A program made the translations under genes and the position numbers. From Oscillospiraceae bacterium (lineage in GTDB: Bacteria > Bacillota > Clostridia > Oscillospirales > Oscillospiraceae), in contig JAFTIZ010000018.1 in assembly GCA_017456645.1 (NCBI GenBank), forward strand, positions 1 through 50,211: 50,211 bases of DNA. Reading direction: 5' to 3'. Every line of letters starts with the position of its first letter. Within the stretch, counting starts at the first letter, position 1. Below, in pieces: positions 1 through 7,393 of the stretch. A model generated the notes under the pieces. It saw nothing but the letters and a program-made list of their open reading frames with translations. It ran no database searches and had not been told where the DNA came from.

Positions 1-3
1 CGA

Positions 4-1653
4 TCAAGCCAGAGCGTCGGCAATGACGATATCTCTGGTGACGGTGGTCTGGCTGCCGTCCTTAGCAGTCAGAACAACGGAAACGCTGATGGTCTCGTTG
101 TAGTACTCCTGAGGAACGTTCTCCAGAGTGAAGGCCACGAAGTAAGCGGCACCCTCACCGAAGATAGCGGCAGCGCTCTCGTAAGTGACGTCACCGGCGA
201 CCAGCTGCTCGTAAACAGTCTCGCAGGCATAGGGCACGCCCTCGTTGCCGGCAATGCTCAGAGTGAAGACAACGCTGGAGTAATCCAGAGAGTCAACAGC
301 GGTCAGGAAACGAACGTTGGTGGTAGCATCAGCAGCGGTAGCGCCGTTGGTGACCTGATACTTCACGGTGGGCTGGTAAGCAACGGGAACAACGTCAACA
401 GAAACGTTGCTGCCGTCGAAGGTAACGGTAACATCACTCAGAGTGGTCACGGTGATGTCGTAGTTGCCGTTCTCACCCAGACCGCCCCAGGACTGATCCC
501 AGGAACCGTTGGTGACCTTCAGGCTGTAGGAACCGGCGATGACACCGGCGTAGGTCTTGATGTAGACATCGCCGACCTGCTCCATCTTGTTGGCCTCAGC
601 AGCGCAATCCCATTCCACACCGCACAGACCGGCGGAACCGGCAACGTAGTAATCGTAAACCACGGGAGTGGGCTCACCGATGCCGGAACCGGTAGCGGTA
701 GTCTCACCGGTAGCAGGATCGAAGGTGAAGGTAACATCGCAAGCGGAAACCAGATACACGGACAGATCGTTGCCCATGCCCTCGGGATACCAAGCGCCGT
801 TGCTGTCGGTGGTCTTGAAGGTGTAGTTGCCAGCATCCAGAGACAGAACCAGAGTGTAAACATCGCCGTTCTTGGTCATCTGGCCTTCCTCAGAAGCGGT
901 CCAGCCGTTCATGGAACCGGCAATGTAGTAGATGGTCTCAACAGGATCGGGATCGGGGGTGTTGCCGCCGCCAATACCAGAACCGGTCACATCCACAGTG
1001 CTGCTGGCCAGATCGGCACCCAGCGTCAGAGTGAAAGTAACAGCGCAATCGCTGGAAACAGTAACCGTCATGTTAGGATCGGGAGACCAGTTACCGCTGC
1101 TGTCAGTGATCTTGTACTCATAAGTGGTCGCAGCCAGATCCATGGTGATGGAATAGGTGCCGTCAGCATTCTTGGTCATCTTGTTGCTGTCAGAGGCACT
1201 CCAACCGTTCATGCTGCCAACCAGATAATAAGCAGTTTCGACAGGCTCAACCTCGCCGCCCATTGCAATCCACTGGCCGGGTCCCTTATCCCAACCAGTA
1301 ACAACATAAACAACCTTGTTATCGGTGGGAACATCCAGATCAGAAGTCTGGTTCCACTTGTTGCTCCAGTTGTTTGCACTGGCGTTGGGGTTCATGCGGC
1401 AGAAAATAACCTTGTTGTAGCCGTCAGGAACATCAACCTGATAGATGCCGTCGCCATCGGGGTCAGTGCAATCCAGCCAAGTCTCGCCGTTGCCAAAGAA
1501 ATAAGCAGCAAAACGGGCGCCGTCCTTATTCCAGTTGTCATTGGGCTGAACGTAAATGGTGGTACCGGCAGCGGATACTGCCATGGGCAGCATTGCCAGG
1601 ACCAGGGTCAGACAGATCAGGATGCTGATCAGTCTCTTGCTAGTAGTGATCAT
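4..1653 (-). CDS. secreted multi-module starch-binding protein without a catalytic domain
   Basis: 549 aa, complete. Residues 1-28 form a signal peptide (hydrophobic core, AxA-type cleavage near 28). Residues about 30-130 resemble CBM25/26-type starch-binding modules (aromatic YFF and ETW segments, DSDGDGIY-like loop). Three modules near 141-225, 241-326 and 335-422 have the YYxxGSMNGW / YYVAGS start of pullulanase-type X25 modules. Residues about 427-549 form a beta-rich C-terminal domain of a kind seen on other Clostridia surface proteins; its function is unknown to me. No glycoside hydrolase domain, sortase motif or SLH anchor is visible, so a role in starch adherence or capture outside the cell is inferred. 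A strong GGAGG at 1661-1665 supports the start. Codon choice is as biased as in highly expressed genes such as ilvC. Confident as a carbohydrate-binding secreted protein, less so on the ligand. Confidence 0.8.
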   Translation of the reverse strand: MITTSKRLISILICLTLVLAMLPMAVSAAGTTIYVQPNDNWNKDGARFAAYFFGNGETWLDCTDPDGDGIYQVDVPDGYNKVIFCRMNPNASANNWSNKWNQTSDLDVPTDNKVVYVVTGWDKGPGQWIAMGGEVEPVETAYYLVGSMNGWSASDSNKMTKNADGTYSITMDLAATTYEYKITDSSGNWSPDPNMTVTVSSDCAVTFTLTLGADLASSTVDVTGSGIGGGNTPDPDPVETIYYIAGSMNGWTASEEGQMTKNGDVYTLVLSLDAGNYTFKTTDSNGAWYPEGMGNDLSVYLVSACDVTFTFDPATGETTATGSGIGEPTPVVYDYYVAGSAGLCGVEWDCAAEANKMEQVGDVYIKTYAGVIAGSYSLKVTNGSWDQSWGGLGENGNYDITVTTLSDVTVTFDGSNVSVDVVPVAYQPTVKYQVTNGATAADATTNVRFLTAVDSLDYSSVVFTLSIAGNEGVPYACETVYEQLVAGDVTYESAAAIFGEGAAYFVAFTLENVPQEYYNETISVSVVLTAKDGSQTTVTRDIVIADALA

Positions 1654-1701
1654 TGTTTTTCCTCCTTGTTAATAATGGTATTGCAGGATATAGCCATGAT
1701 A

Positions 1702-1707
1702 ATTATA
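1702..1707 (-). promoter_or_regulatory. possible -10 element for the starch-binding protein gene
   Basis: The minus strand reads TATAAT here, about 50 bases upstream of the start codon. The best -35 candidate (TTCAAA, 15-bp spacer) is poor, so this is a weak promoter call. No clear terminator separates it from the lipoprotein gene upstream, so some readthrough is possible. Confidence 0.3.
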
Positions 1708-1770
1708 AACCAAATACATCCATTTGAATAGTAGCAAAATAGCAAAATTAGGAGGCGCTTTTTTGGTGGT

Positions 1771-2370
1771 TTAGTCCATATTCTCCCTGTCGGAAGCATA
1801 CCAGTCCGGCAGCTCCGCCAGCGCCGCACAGCCGTCAAATATACCGGTCATATCCGTCACCGCCGAAACATCCCAACTGTCCACATTGACTGCATTTAGC
1901 CGCTCACATCCGGCAAACAGATGGCTCATATTCTCCACGTGATGGGTACGCACATTCTCCAGTCCCTGAATGCTTTCCAGATACACCAAACCCCGGAACC
2001 AGTCGTTCATAGCCTGCGGAACCAGCTCACCTGCGATCAGCACCCGGGTAATGGGCTCCACCTGCTCATGATAGCCGCCGCAGCGAATGCTGCCACCGGA
2101 AGAAATCTCCCGGGGCTCACACAGGGGCTTCTCCCCTTCATATTCCAGCACCGGATAGGCCGACAGAATCGCCAGATCTCTGAATACGCTGACATATACT
2201 GCCGTCCGGTCCGTGGACACAGATCCCCCTCCGGTGGCACCGGGCAGGATGGGCTTATAGGGCTGTGTGCCCGTGTTCTGTGGGGGCTGAGACCGGGCAC
2301 ACCCCGCCGTGCTTACGCACAGCAATACTGCCAGCATAACAGCCAGTAATTTCATAAAGCGGAAAGTCAT
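1771..2370 (-). CDS. small lipoprotein with BspA-like DUF285 repeats
   Basis: 199 aa. The start at 2370 is chosen because GGAGG lies 8 bases upstream and the promoter -35 at 2424-2429 overlaps any longer frame. The N-terminus (MTFRFMKLL...STAGC) is a lipoprotein signal with the acceptor Cys near residue 25, so the protein should be tethered outside the membrane. After a low-complexity linker comes a mid-domain of unknown fold. The C-terminal 70 residues carry the pattern of BspA-type leucine-rich DUF285 repeats (NMSHLFAGCERL, WDVSAVTDMTGIFDGC). Only about two repeats are present, far fewer than in typical BspA-like surface proteins, so this may be a minimal or decayed member. Function unknown; a surface interaction role is inferred. 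Confidence 0.65.
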   Translation of the reverse strand: MTFRFMKLLAVMLAVLLCVSTAGCARSQPPQNTGTQPYKPILPGATGGGSVSTDRTAVYVSVFRDLAILSAYPVLEYEGEKPLCEPREISSGGSIRCGGYHEQVEPITRVLIAGELVPQAMNDWFRGLVYLESIQGLENVRTHHVENMSHLFAGCERLNAVNVDSWDVSAVTDMTGIFDGCAALAELPDWYASDRENMD

Positions 2371-2399
2371 GGTATCATCCTCCCATTGCAGATAAGAAT

Positions 2400-2429
2400 A
2401 GAATAACATTGGCAGTGGGTGCTTGTCAA
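2400..2429 (-). promoter_or_regulatory. promoter of the DUF285 lipoprotein gene
   Basis: The minus strand shows TTGACA (2424-2429), an 18-bp spacer and TATTCT (2400-2405), placing the RNA start about 20 bases before the chosen start codon. The -35 is perfect; the -10 matches 4 of 6. Confidence 0.55.
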
Positions 2430-2488
2430 CCAATGTGATAATTTACAAAAAATTTAAATTTCTTATACAAATCTTAAACATTAAAGCG

Positions 2489-2494
2489 TATAAT
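2489..2494 (+). promoter_or_regulatory. -10 element of the plsY promoter
   Basis: Perfect TATAAT about 37 bases before the plsY start codon. The -35 at a 17-bp spacing (TACAAA) matches only 3 of 6 bases, so strength is uncertain. Confidence 0.35.
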
Positions 2495-2531
2495 ATCTTT
2501 TATCTTTCGACGAAATGAGTGATTCTTCCCT

Positions 2532-3152
2532 ATGAACTCCCTTCTCAGTCTGCTGATTGGCTACAGCTTTGGCTCCCTGAATCCCGCCGCACTGCTATCC
2601 AAGCTGAAACAGCAGGATCTTCGGACACAGGGTACCGGCAATCTGGGCGCCAGCAATACCATGCTGATTATGGGCAAAAAATGGGGGGCGCTGGTGATGC
2701 TGTTTGACATCTTCAAGTCCTTCTTCTCCGCCAAGCTGGCCAAGTGGCTGTTTCCCGAGCTTTTCGTTGCAGAGCTGATCGCCGGTCTGGGTGCGGTACT
2801 GGGCCATGTGTTTCCCTTCTACATGGGGTTCCGGGGTGGCAAGGGGCTGGCAGCCTTTGGAGGAATGGTGCTGGCTTACGATCCTGTGCTGTTTTGCTGT
2901 CTGCTGGTTCTGGGGATCATTTTGATGCTGCTGTTCAACTGCAGCGTGGCCATGCCCATGTCTGCCGCTCCCCTGTTCGCCATTGTATCCGGCATCCGCA
3001 GTCAGAGCCTGCCCGTATTCATTCTGTGTGCAACCGCCGCGGCGATCATTGTCGTGAAGCACTGGAGCAATATTGAAAAAGCCCGCTCCGGCAAGGATGT
3101 CAAAATCCGCAGCTTTGTGGGCAACGGCTTTTCTACTGACAGCACCCAATAA
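2532..3152 (+). CDS. plsY: acyl-phosphate:glycerol-3-phosphate acyltransferase PlsY
   Basis: 206 aa, usual length for PlsY. This integral membrane enzyme moves the acyl group from acyl-phosphate to sn-1 of glycerol-3-phosphate, the first step of phospholipid synthesis in Gram-positives. Visible motifs are an N-terminal membrane segment ending GSLNPA (family: GSIPxG), GTGNLGASNT (family: GSGNxGATN), GHVFPFYMGFRGGKGLA (the catalytic GHxFPxxxxFxGGKG block) and the C-terminal HWSNIEKARSGKD. At least four more hydrophobic segments follow. The first motif deviates from the norm, so a divergent paralogue is possible. No good ribosome binding site precedes the start; a seven-codon frame at 2515-2535 ends across the start codon. 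It appears to be transcribed alone. Confidence 0.88.
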   Translation: MNSLLSLLIGYSFGSLNPAALLSKLKQQDLRTQGTGNLGASNTMLIMGKKWGALVMLFDIFKSFFSAKLAKWLFPELFVAELIAGLGAVLGHVFPFYMGFRGGKGLAAFGGMVLAYDPVLFCCLLVLGIILMLLFNCSVAMPMSAAPLFAIVSGIRSQSLPVFILCATAAAIIVVKHWSNIEKARSGKDVKIRSFVGNGFSTDSTQ

Positions 3153-3191
3153 AAGAGACGAATGCGTCACCCCTTCCAAATCAAAAAATTG

Positions 3192-3215
3192 CAGCCCTGC
3201 CGCATGGCAGGGCTG
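3192..3215 (-). terminator. terminator of aspS
   Basis: Perfect 10-bp stem CAGCCCTGCC / GGCAGGGCTG with a 4-base loop. On the minus strand it lies just after the aspS stop and is followed by a six-T run, a standard rho-independent terminator. It may also slow transcripts from plsY on the other strand. Confidence 0.85.
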
Positions 3216-3223
3216 TAAATCGT

Positions 3224-4996
3224 TTATTCCTTGATATTCAGTGCAATATGCACGGTGTCCAGCTGATGCTGCTCCACAGGAGTGGGGGCGTCCATCATCA
3301 GATCCTGTGCGTTCTTATTCATGGGGAAGGTGATGACCTCACGGATGCTTTCCTCGCCGGTCAGCAGCATGATCAGGCGGTCAACACCGGGGGCGGCACC
3401 GGCATGAGGAGGTGCGCCGTAGGTGAAGGCATTGTACATGGCGGGGAACTTGGCCTTCACATCATCCTCGCCCAAGCCCACCATTTCAAAGGCCTTAACC
3501 ATGATCTCGGGGTCATGGTTCCGGACAGCGCCAGAGGCACTTTCGTAGCCGTTGCACACCAGATCGTACTGGTTGGCGTTGATGGCCAGCAGCTTTTCGG
3601 TGTTGCCTTCGGCATCCAGCAGCGCCTGCATACCACCCTGCGGCATGGAGAAGGGGTTGTGGCAGAACTCCAGCGCACCGGATTCCTCGCCGATTTCGTA
3701 CATGGGGAAGTCCACGATCCAGCACAGGGCGTACTGATCCTCGTCGAAGTGACCGGGGACACGCTTGCCCAGCATGGTGCGGATCACGCCGGCGGTCTTC
3801 TGGGCGGCGGACTTCTTGCCGGCAGCCATGCACACGAAGCTGCCGGGCTTCAGGCCCAGCTTTTCGATAAATGCATCCTTGCAATTGACAAGGAACTTGG
3901 AGATGCCGCCGGTCAGCTCGCCGTTCTCGTCCACCTTGACCCAGCAGGCCTTGTTGCCGGTCTGCACTTCCACGTCAGCAAGCAGCTTATCGATCCACTT
4001 CCGGGCCTGGGTAAAGTTATCAACAGCGACAGCTTTGACACAGGCACCCTCGAAGGGGCCGAAGCCGCAGCCCTGAACGACCTCAGTCACATCCTGCACT
4101 TCCAGATCGATACGCAGATCAGGCTTATCGGAGCCGTAACGCTCCATGGCCTCGTTGAAGGGGATGTGGCGGAAGGGGGCGGGAGAAACACGGCTGTACT
4201 TGCCGTACTTTTCAAAAACGGGAACCAGCACATCCTCCAGTGTGGACAGCACATCCTCCTGGGTGGCGAAGGCCATTTCCATATCCAGCTGGTAGACCTC
4301 GCCGGGGGTGCGATCAGCACGGGCATCCTCATCACGGAAGCAGGGGGCAATCTGGAAATAACGGTCAAATCCGGAGGTCATCAGCAGCTGCTTGAACTGC
4401 TGGGGAGCCTGAGGCAGAGCATAGAACTTGCCGGGATGGTTCCGGGCAGGAACCAGATAGTCACGGGCACCCTCAGGAGAGGAAGCAGTCAGAATCGGTG
4501 TGGTGATCTCCAGGAAGCCCTTTTCGGTCATCAGGCGGCGCAGCTCTGCAACCACCTGGCAGCGCAGAATAATGTTCTGCTTGACGGCAGGATTGCGCAG
4601 ATCCAGATAGCGGTACTTCAGACGGGTATTCTCATCCGCGTCCTTACTCTTGTTGATCTCAAAGGGCAGCTGGTTGTGACGGCACTTGCCCAAAACTTCG
4701 ATCTTGGAGGGAACAACTTCGATCTCACCGGTGGGGATCTTGGCATTCTTGCTCTCACGCTCCCGGACCGTGCCGGTAACAGAGATGGTGGATTCCTTAT
4801 TGATAGGCTTTACGATCTTCATCATGTCCTCGTTTTCGATGACCACCTGAGTAGTGCCATAGTAGTCACGCAGGACGCAGAAGGCGAAGTTGGAGCCGAC
4901 TTCACGGACATTCTCCAGCCAGCCGACAATGGTAACGTTTTCGCCTGCATTGGCAAGCCGCAGCTCACCGCAGTTATGGGTTCTGGATTGGAACAT
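3224..4996 (-). CDS. aspS: aspartyl-tRNA synthetase
   Basis: 590 aa, normal for the bacterial form. It charges tRNA-Asp in the cytoplasm. The N-terminal OB fold (to about residue 105, including VTIVGWLENVREVGSNFAF) binds the anticodon. The class II core carries PEGARDYLVP, motif 2 (FRDEDARADRTPGEVYQLD) and motif 3 (GAAPGVDRLIMLLTGEESI). The bacterial GAD insertion lies between motifs 2 and 3. The protein ends in the usual QDLMMDAPTPV...LHIALN-like tail. A consensus promoter stands about 40 bases upstream. The leader is too short for a T-box, so this synthetase appears not to be tRNA-controlled. Whether it also charges tRNA-Asn (non-discriminating form) cannot be decided from this window. Confidence 0.97.
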   Translation of the reverse strand: MFQSRTHNCGELRLANAGENVTIVGWLENVREVGSNFAFCVLRDYYGTTQVVIENEDMMKIVKPINKESTISVTGTVRERESKNAKIPTGEIEVVPSKIEVLGKCRHNQLPFEINKSKDADENTRLKYRYLDLRNPAVKQNIILRCQVVAELRRLMTEKGFLEITTPILTASSPEGARDYLVPARNHPGKFYALPQAPQQFKQLLMTSGFDRYFQIAPCFRDEDARADRTPGEVYQLDMEMAFATQEDVLSTLEDVLVPVFEKYGKYSRVSPAPFRHIPFNEAMERYGSDKPDLRIDLEVQDVTEVVQGCGFGPFEGACVKAVAVDNFTQARKWIDKLLADVEVQTGNKACWVKVDENGELTGGISKFLVNCKDAFIEKLGLKPGSFVCMAAGKKSAAQKTAGVIRTMLGKRVPGHFDEDQYALCWIVDFPMYEIGEESGALEFCHNPFSMPQGGMQALLDAEGNTEKLLAINANQYDLVCNGYESASGAVRNHDPEIMVKAFEMVGLGEDDVKAKFPAMYNAFTYGAPPHAGAAPGVDRLIMLLTGEESIREVITFPMNKNAQDLMMDAPTPVEQHQLDTVHIALNIKE

Positions 4997-5036
4997 AGGT
5001 CTGATCCTCTCTTGTTTTGTATTTTTTCATCCATGT

Positions 5037-5065
5037 ATTATCGCATAAACAGGAGAAGTTGTCAA
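5037..5065 (-). promoter_or_regulatory. aspS promoter
   Basis: The minus strand has TTGACA (5060-5065), a 17-bp spacer and GATAAT (5037-5042). This is near-consensus sigma-A and points away from the marR promoter about 70 bases further on. Confidence 0.8.
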
Positions 5066-5132
5066 TCATTTGTACCCGATTCCAGGGAAAGATATATTGC
5101 GAACGGCGAAACTGTTTCCACGAAAAATAGAC

Positions 5133-5166
5133 GTTGACAAATCAACTTTTATTCGCTATAATAGCG
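5133..5166. promoter_or_regulatory. paired palindromes over the marR promoter, probable MarR operator
   Basis: GTTGA-CAAA-TCAAC (5133-5146) covers the -35 and CGCTAT-A-ATAGCG (5154-5166) encloses the -10. MarR-family regulators typically bind palindromes across their own promoter, so autorepression is a natural inference. The two palindromes have different sequences, so one could be bound by something else. Confidence 0.5.
5134..5162 (+). promoter_or_regulatory. marR-degV promoter, full consensus
   Basis: TTGACA (5134-5139), 17-bp spacer, TATAAT (5157-5162). Both hexamers are perfect, so without repression this promoter should be strong. Confidence 0.88.
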
Positions 5167-5219
5167 CCCGTTGAGAATTCCAGATCCCACCCAAACTGAC
5201 AGCAAAGAGAGGGTTAACC

Positions 5220-5681
5220 ATGTTAGACCGCTTTGAACAATTCACCGCCGCCATTTCCTCCATTCACCGCTTCGTACAGAAGATCGAGCGGGACGAGATG
5301 GACAAATACGGACTCAAGGGCGCTTCCGCCCAGTATCTGCTGGCCATGGCCCGCTACCCCGAGGGTGTGACCGCCGCTACACTGTGCGACATCTGTGACC
5401 GGGATAAGGCTGCCGTTTCCCGCATACTGGCGGAAATGGAGGCAAAGGGACTGGTTCACCGGGTAGATTCCGGGGAAAGCCAATACCGCGCCCTGCTGGC
5501 ACTGACCCCCGCCGGAAAAGAGGCCGCGGATTATGTAAACCGCAAGGCCACCATTGCGGTGGAGCTGGCAGGCAAGGATCTGACGGAAGATGACCGCAGA
5601 GTGCTTTACGCCTCGCTGGAAGCAATCGCAGCCAACATCCGGGTTCTTTCCCACAAGGGCATTCCGGACGACACAAAATAA
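5220..5681 (+). CDS. MarR-family transcriptional regulator
   Basis: 153 aa. It fits the MarR fold: an N-terminal dimerisation helix, then a winged helix-turn-helix around residues 50-100 (GVTAATLCDICDRDKAAVSR as helix pair, then MEAKGLVHRVDS as wing entry), and C-terminal dimerisation helices. It should bind DNA as a dimer and be released by a small ligand, which cannot be predicted. It shares a transcript with degV, whose start lies 13 bases after this stop. The promoter's palindromes suggest it represses itself and so also degV. A pairing with a fatty-acid-binding DegV protein makes a lipid-linked signal possible (inference), recalling FabT-type MarR regulators, but no fab genes are nearby. 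Confidence 0.85.
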   Translation: MLDRFEQFTAAISSIHRFVQKIERDEMDKYGLKGASAQYLLAMARYPEGVTAATLCDICDRDKAAVSRILAEMEAKGLVHRVDSGESQYRALLALTPAGKEAADYVNRKATIAVELAGKDLTEDDRRVLYASLEAIAANIRVLSHKGIPDDTK

Positions 5682-5694
5682 GGAGTTACGCACC

Positions 5695-6540
5695 ATGAAT
5701 GTAAGAATTATTATCGATTCTACCTCCGATACCATCCCTGCCATTCGGGAAAAGTGTGGCATTGTCCCCCTGACGGTGAATTTTGGAGATACCGAATATA
5801 TTGACGGTGTAACCATCAGCCACAAGGAGTTTTACGAAAAGCTGGTGGAAAGCGATGTACTTCCCACCACCAGCCAACCCACCCCTGACGCTTTTGCCCA
5901 GGAATACCGGAAGGCCGCAGACGCGGGCCAGAAAGCAGTGGTTCTGACCGTATCTTCCAAGCTTTCCGGCACTTACCAGAGCGCCACCATCGCCGCCATG
6001 GATTTTCCAGGGATGGTCTACGTGGTAGACAGCAAGACCGTCGCCATTGGCACCGGTATCCTGGCTGAGCTGGCTGTGCAAATGGCCGAAAGCGGCGCTG
6101 ATGCGGAAACCATCGTGCACAAGCTGAACGAAGAACGGGAAAATGTCCGTCTGATCGCCATGCTGGATACGCTGGAGTATCTGAAAAAAGGCGGACGGAT
6201 TTCCAAAACCGTTGCCTTTGCAGGCGAGCTGCTTTCCATTAAGCCTGTGATCAGTGTGAACAGCGGTGTTATTGAAATGCTGGGCAAAGCCCGTGGTTCC
6301 AGACAGGCTAACAATCTGCTGGTTAAACAGATCGAAGCTGCCGGCGGCGTAGACTTTGATAAGCCCGTTCTGCTGGGTTACACCGGCCTGAGCGATATTC
6401 TGCTGCAGAAGTATATCGCAGACAGCGCCGCCCTTTGGCAGGAGCGCAAAACCAGTCTGAACACCACCCCCATCTGCAGTGTCATCGGCACCCATACCGG
6501 CCCCGGCGCTGTTGCCGCCGCTTTTTTCAAGACAAACTGA
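5695..6540 (+). CDS. DegV-family fatty-acid-binding protein
   Basis: 281 aa. The start at 5695 is preferred because AAGGAG lies at 5680-5685 and the protein then begins with the typical DegV core MNVRIIIDSTSD. Other family marks are LPTTSQPTP, SSKLSGTYQSA, a KKGGRISK segment and the C-terminal IGTHTGPGAVAAAFF. DegV proteins bind a long-chain fatty acid between two alpha/beta domains; some act as FakB subunits that present fatty acid to the kinase FakA. No FakA gene is in this window, so the partner would be elsewhere. It is co-transcribed with marR and ends at a strong hairpin terminator. Confidence 0.9.
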   Translation: MNVRIIIDSTSDTIPAIREKCGIVPLTVNFGDTEYIDGVTISHKEFYEKLVESDVLPTTSQPTPDAFAQEYRKAADAGQKAVVLTVSSKLSGTYQSATIAAMDFPGMVYVVDSKTVAIGTGILAELAVQMAESGADAETIVHKLNEERENVRLIAMLDTLEYLKKGGRISKTVAFAGELLSIKPVISVNSGVIEMLGKARGSRQANNLLVKQIEAAGGVDFDKPVLLGYTGLSDILLQKYIADSAALWQERKTSLNTTPICSVIGTHTGPGAVAAAFFKTN

Positions 6541-6545
6541 CAGTC

Positions 6546-6587
6546 AAAAGCCGCTGCGGTCACTTCAAAATGACCGCAGCGGCTTTT
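6546..6587. terminator. bidirectional terminator between degV and the flavin reductase gene
   Basis: A 17-bp perfect stem (AAAAGCCGCTGCGGTCA and its complement) with an 8-base loop and T/A tails on both sides. It should stop the degV transcript and the opposing cassette transcript. Confidence 0.9.
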
Positions 6588-6605
6588 TCATGATAACTTG
6601 TTGTA

Positions 6606-7121
6606 TCAGTCCTGCACAAGGACCTTCACGATCTGGCCGATATAGAAATCGTGAAAATCCGCATTGGGATAATGTTCGCTGACGATACCGGTGTCCACAA
6701 ATCCATCCGCTTCGATGGTTCCCCGGTAGAGCTTACGGCACACCAGCGTCAGCTTTGCTTCCGCAAAGGTGGTGTAATCCCCCTCAAACACCGGAGTCAG
6801 TCCCGCCACCGCCACCTTATCTCCATCCCGGCCGGAGTGAGAGCCCAGATAGCCCAGCGCCTTGCGGTACTCCTCCGGGAACACGGTGATGGTAAACAGC
6901 TCCTCCCTGTCCACAAACTCCTTGGTATATCGCTGAGGGCGCAGATACACCACCGCCGTAGGCAGTCCGCCGCCGTGGCCCCAAATAGACCCCAGGTGTC
7001 CCCAACTGGCGGTCATGGTGTTATAGCCCCGCTGTTCATTGCCTGCCGTAACCAGCATCCACTCTTTGGCGATCATGGTCATGGGATTCATTTGCAGCTC
7101 AGAAACAGGAATTTCCCTCAT
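6606..7121 (-). CDS. flavin reductase-like FMN-binding protein
   Basis: 171 aa. It resembles the flavin reductase-like split-barrel family, which binds FMN and passes electrons from NAD(P)H. Visible points are the N-terminal MTMIAKEWMLVTAGNE strand pair, the NTMTASWGHLGSIWG segment typical of FMN phosphate contact, FTITVFPEEYRKALGYLGSHSGRD in the middle, and a conserved-looking C-terminal IGQIVKVL. It is the last gene of the radical SAM operon, 10 bases after the PqqD-like gene, with a good GGAGG. In this setting it might reduce a flavin or the radical SAM clusters, but that is inference; many such proteins stand alone with unknown partners. Confidence 0.82.
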   Translation of the reverse strand: MREIPVSELQMNPMTMIAKEWMLVTAGNEQRGYNTMTASWGHLGSIWGHGGGLPTAVVYLRPQRYTKEFVDREELFTITVFPEEYRKALGYLGSHSGRDGDKVAVAGLTPVFEGDYTTFAEAKLTLVCRKLYRGTIEADGFVDTGIVSEHYPNADFHDFYIGQIVKVLVQD

Positions 7122-7132
7122 TCTACGCCTCC

Positions 7133-7393
7133 TTAAATAATATCCATAGATCTCAGCTTATCCAGAAACGCGCCGATATCCTCACGGGCCGTCTTTTCGT
7201 CGATCTCATATTCCTCCAGAACAGCCCGCACGAGCGTCTCTTCATTGTCGGCACCGGGAATCCGATCCCACAAAAACGCCCCCACATCCGACAGAAGAAA
7301 CAGGCCGTTGTTTTCATACACAGTCTTCCCCAGAGGGACCAGGAAAGTCTCCCCGGCGATCTGTCGCTTTAACAGTTCCTTTTTGATTAACAT
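7133..7393 (-). CDS. PqqD-like peptide-binding chaperone
   Basis: 86 aa, typical for stand-alone PqqD. The start at 7393 is chosen from AAAGGAG upstream and because longer starts only add sequence translated from inside the radical SAM gene. The fold signature is visible: an N-terminal strand region with ETFLVPLGK, LFLLSDVGAFLWDRI (family: LNxxGxxIWxLL), then ETLVRAVLEEYEIDEKTAREDIGAFLDKL. PqqD-like RiPP recognition elements hold the leader of a precursor peptide and bring it to a radical SAM/SPASM enzyme. The gene overlaps the radical SAM gene by 7 bases, so the two are made together. The peptide it would hold is not encoded next to it. Confidence 0.88.
   Translation of the reverse strand: MLIKKELLKRQIAGETFLVPLGKTVYENNGLFLLSDVGAFLWDRIPGADNEETLVRAVLEEYEIDEKTAREDIGAFLDKLRSMDII

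Noticed and set aside
4997..5036. T-box leader for aspS
   Set aside because: The leader is only about 40 bases and lacks the T-box sequence and any stem I.
3248..5137. 629-codon open frame on the plus strand opposite aspS
   Set aside because: It mirrors aspS codons; its product is rich in Gly/His/Gln/Leu with no domain, and aspS has full motifs, promoter and terminator.
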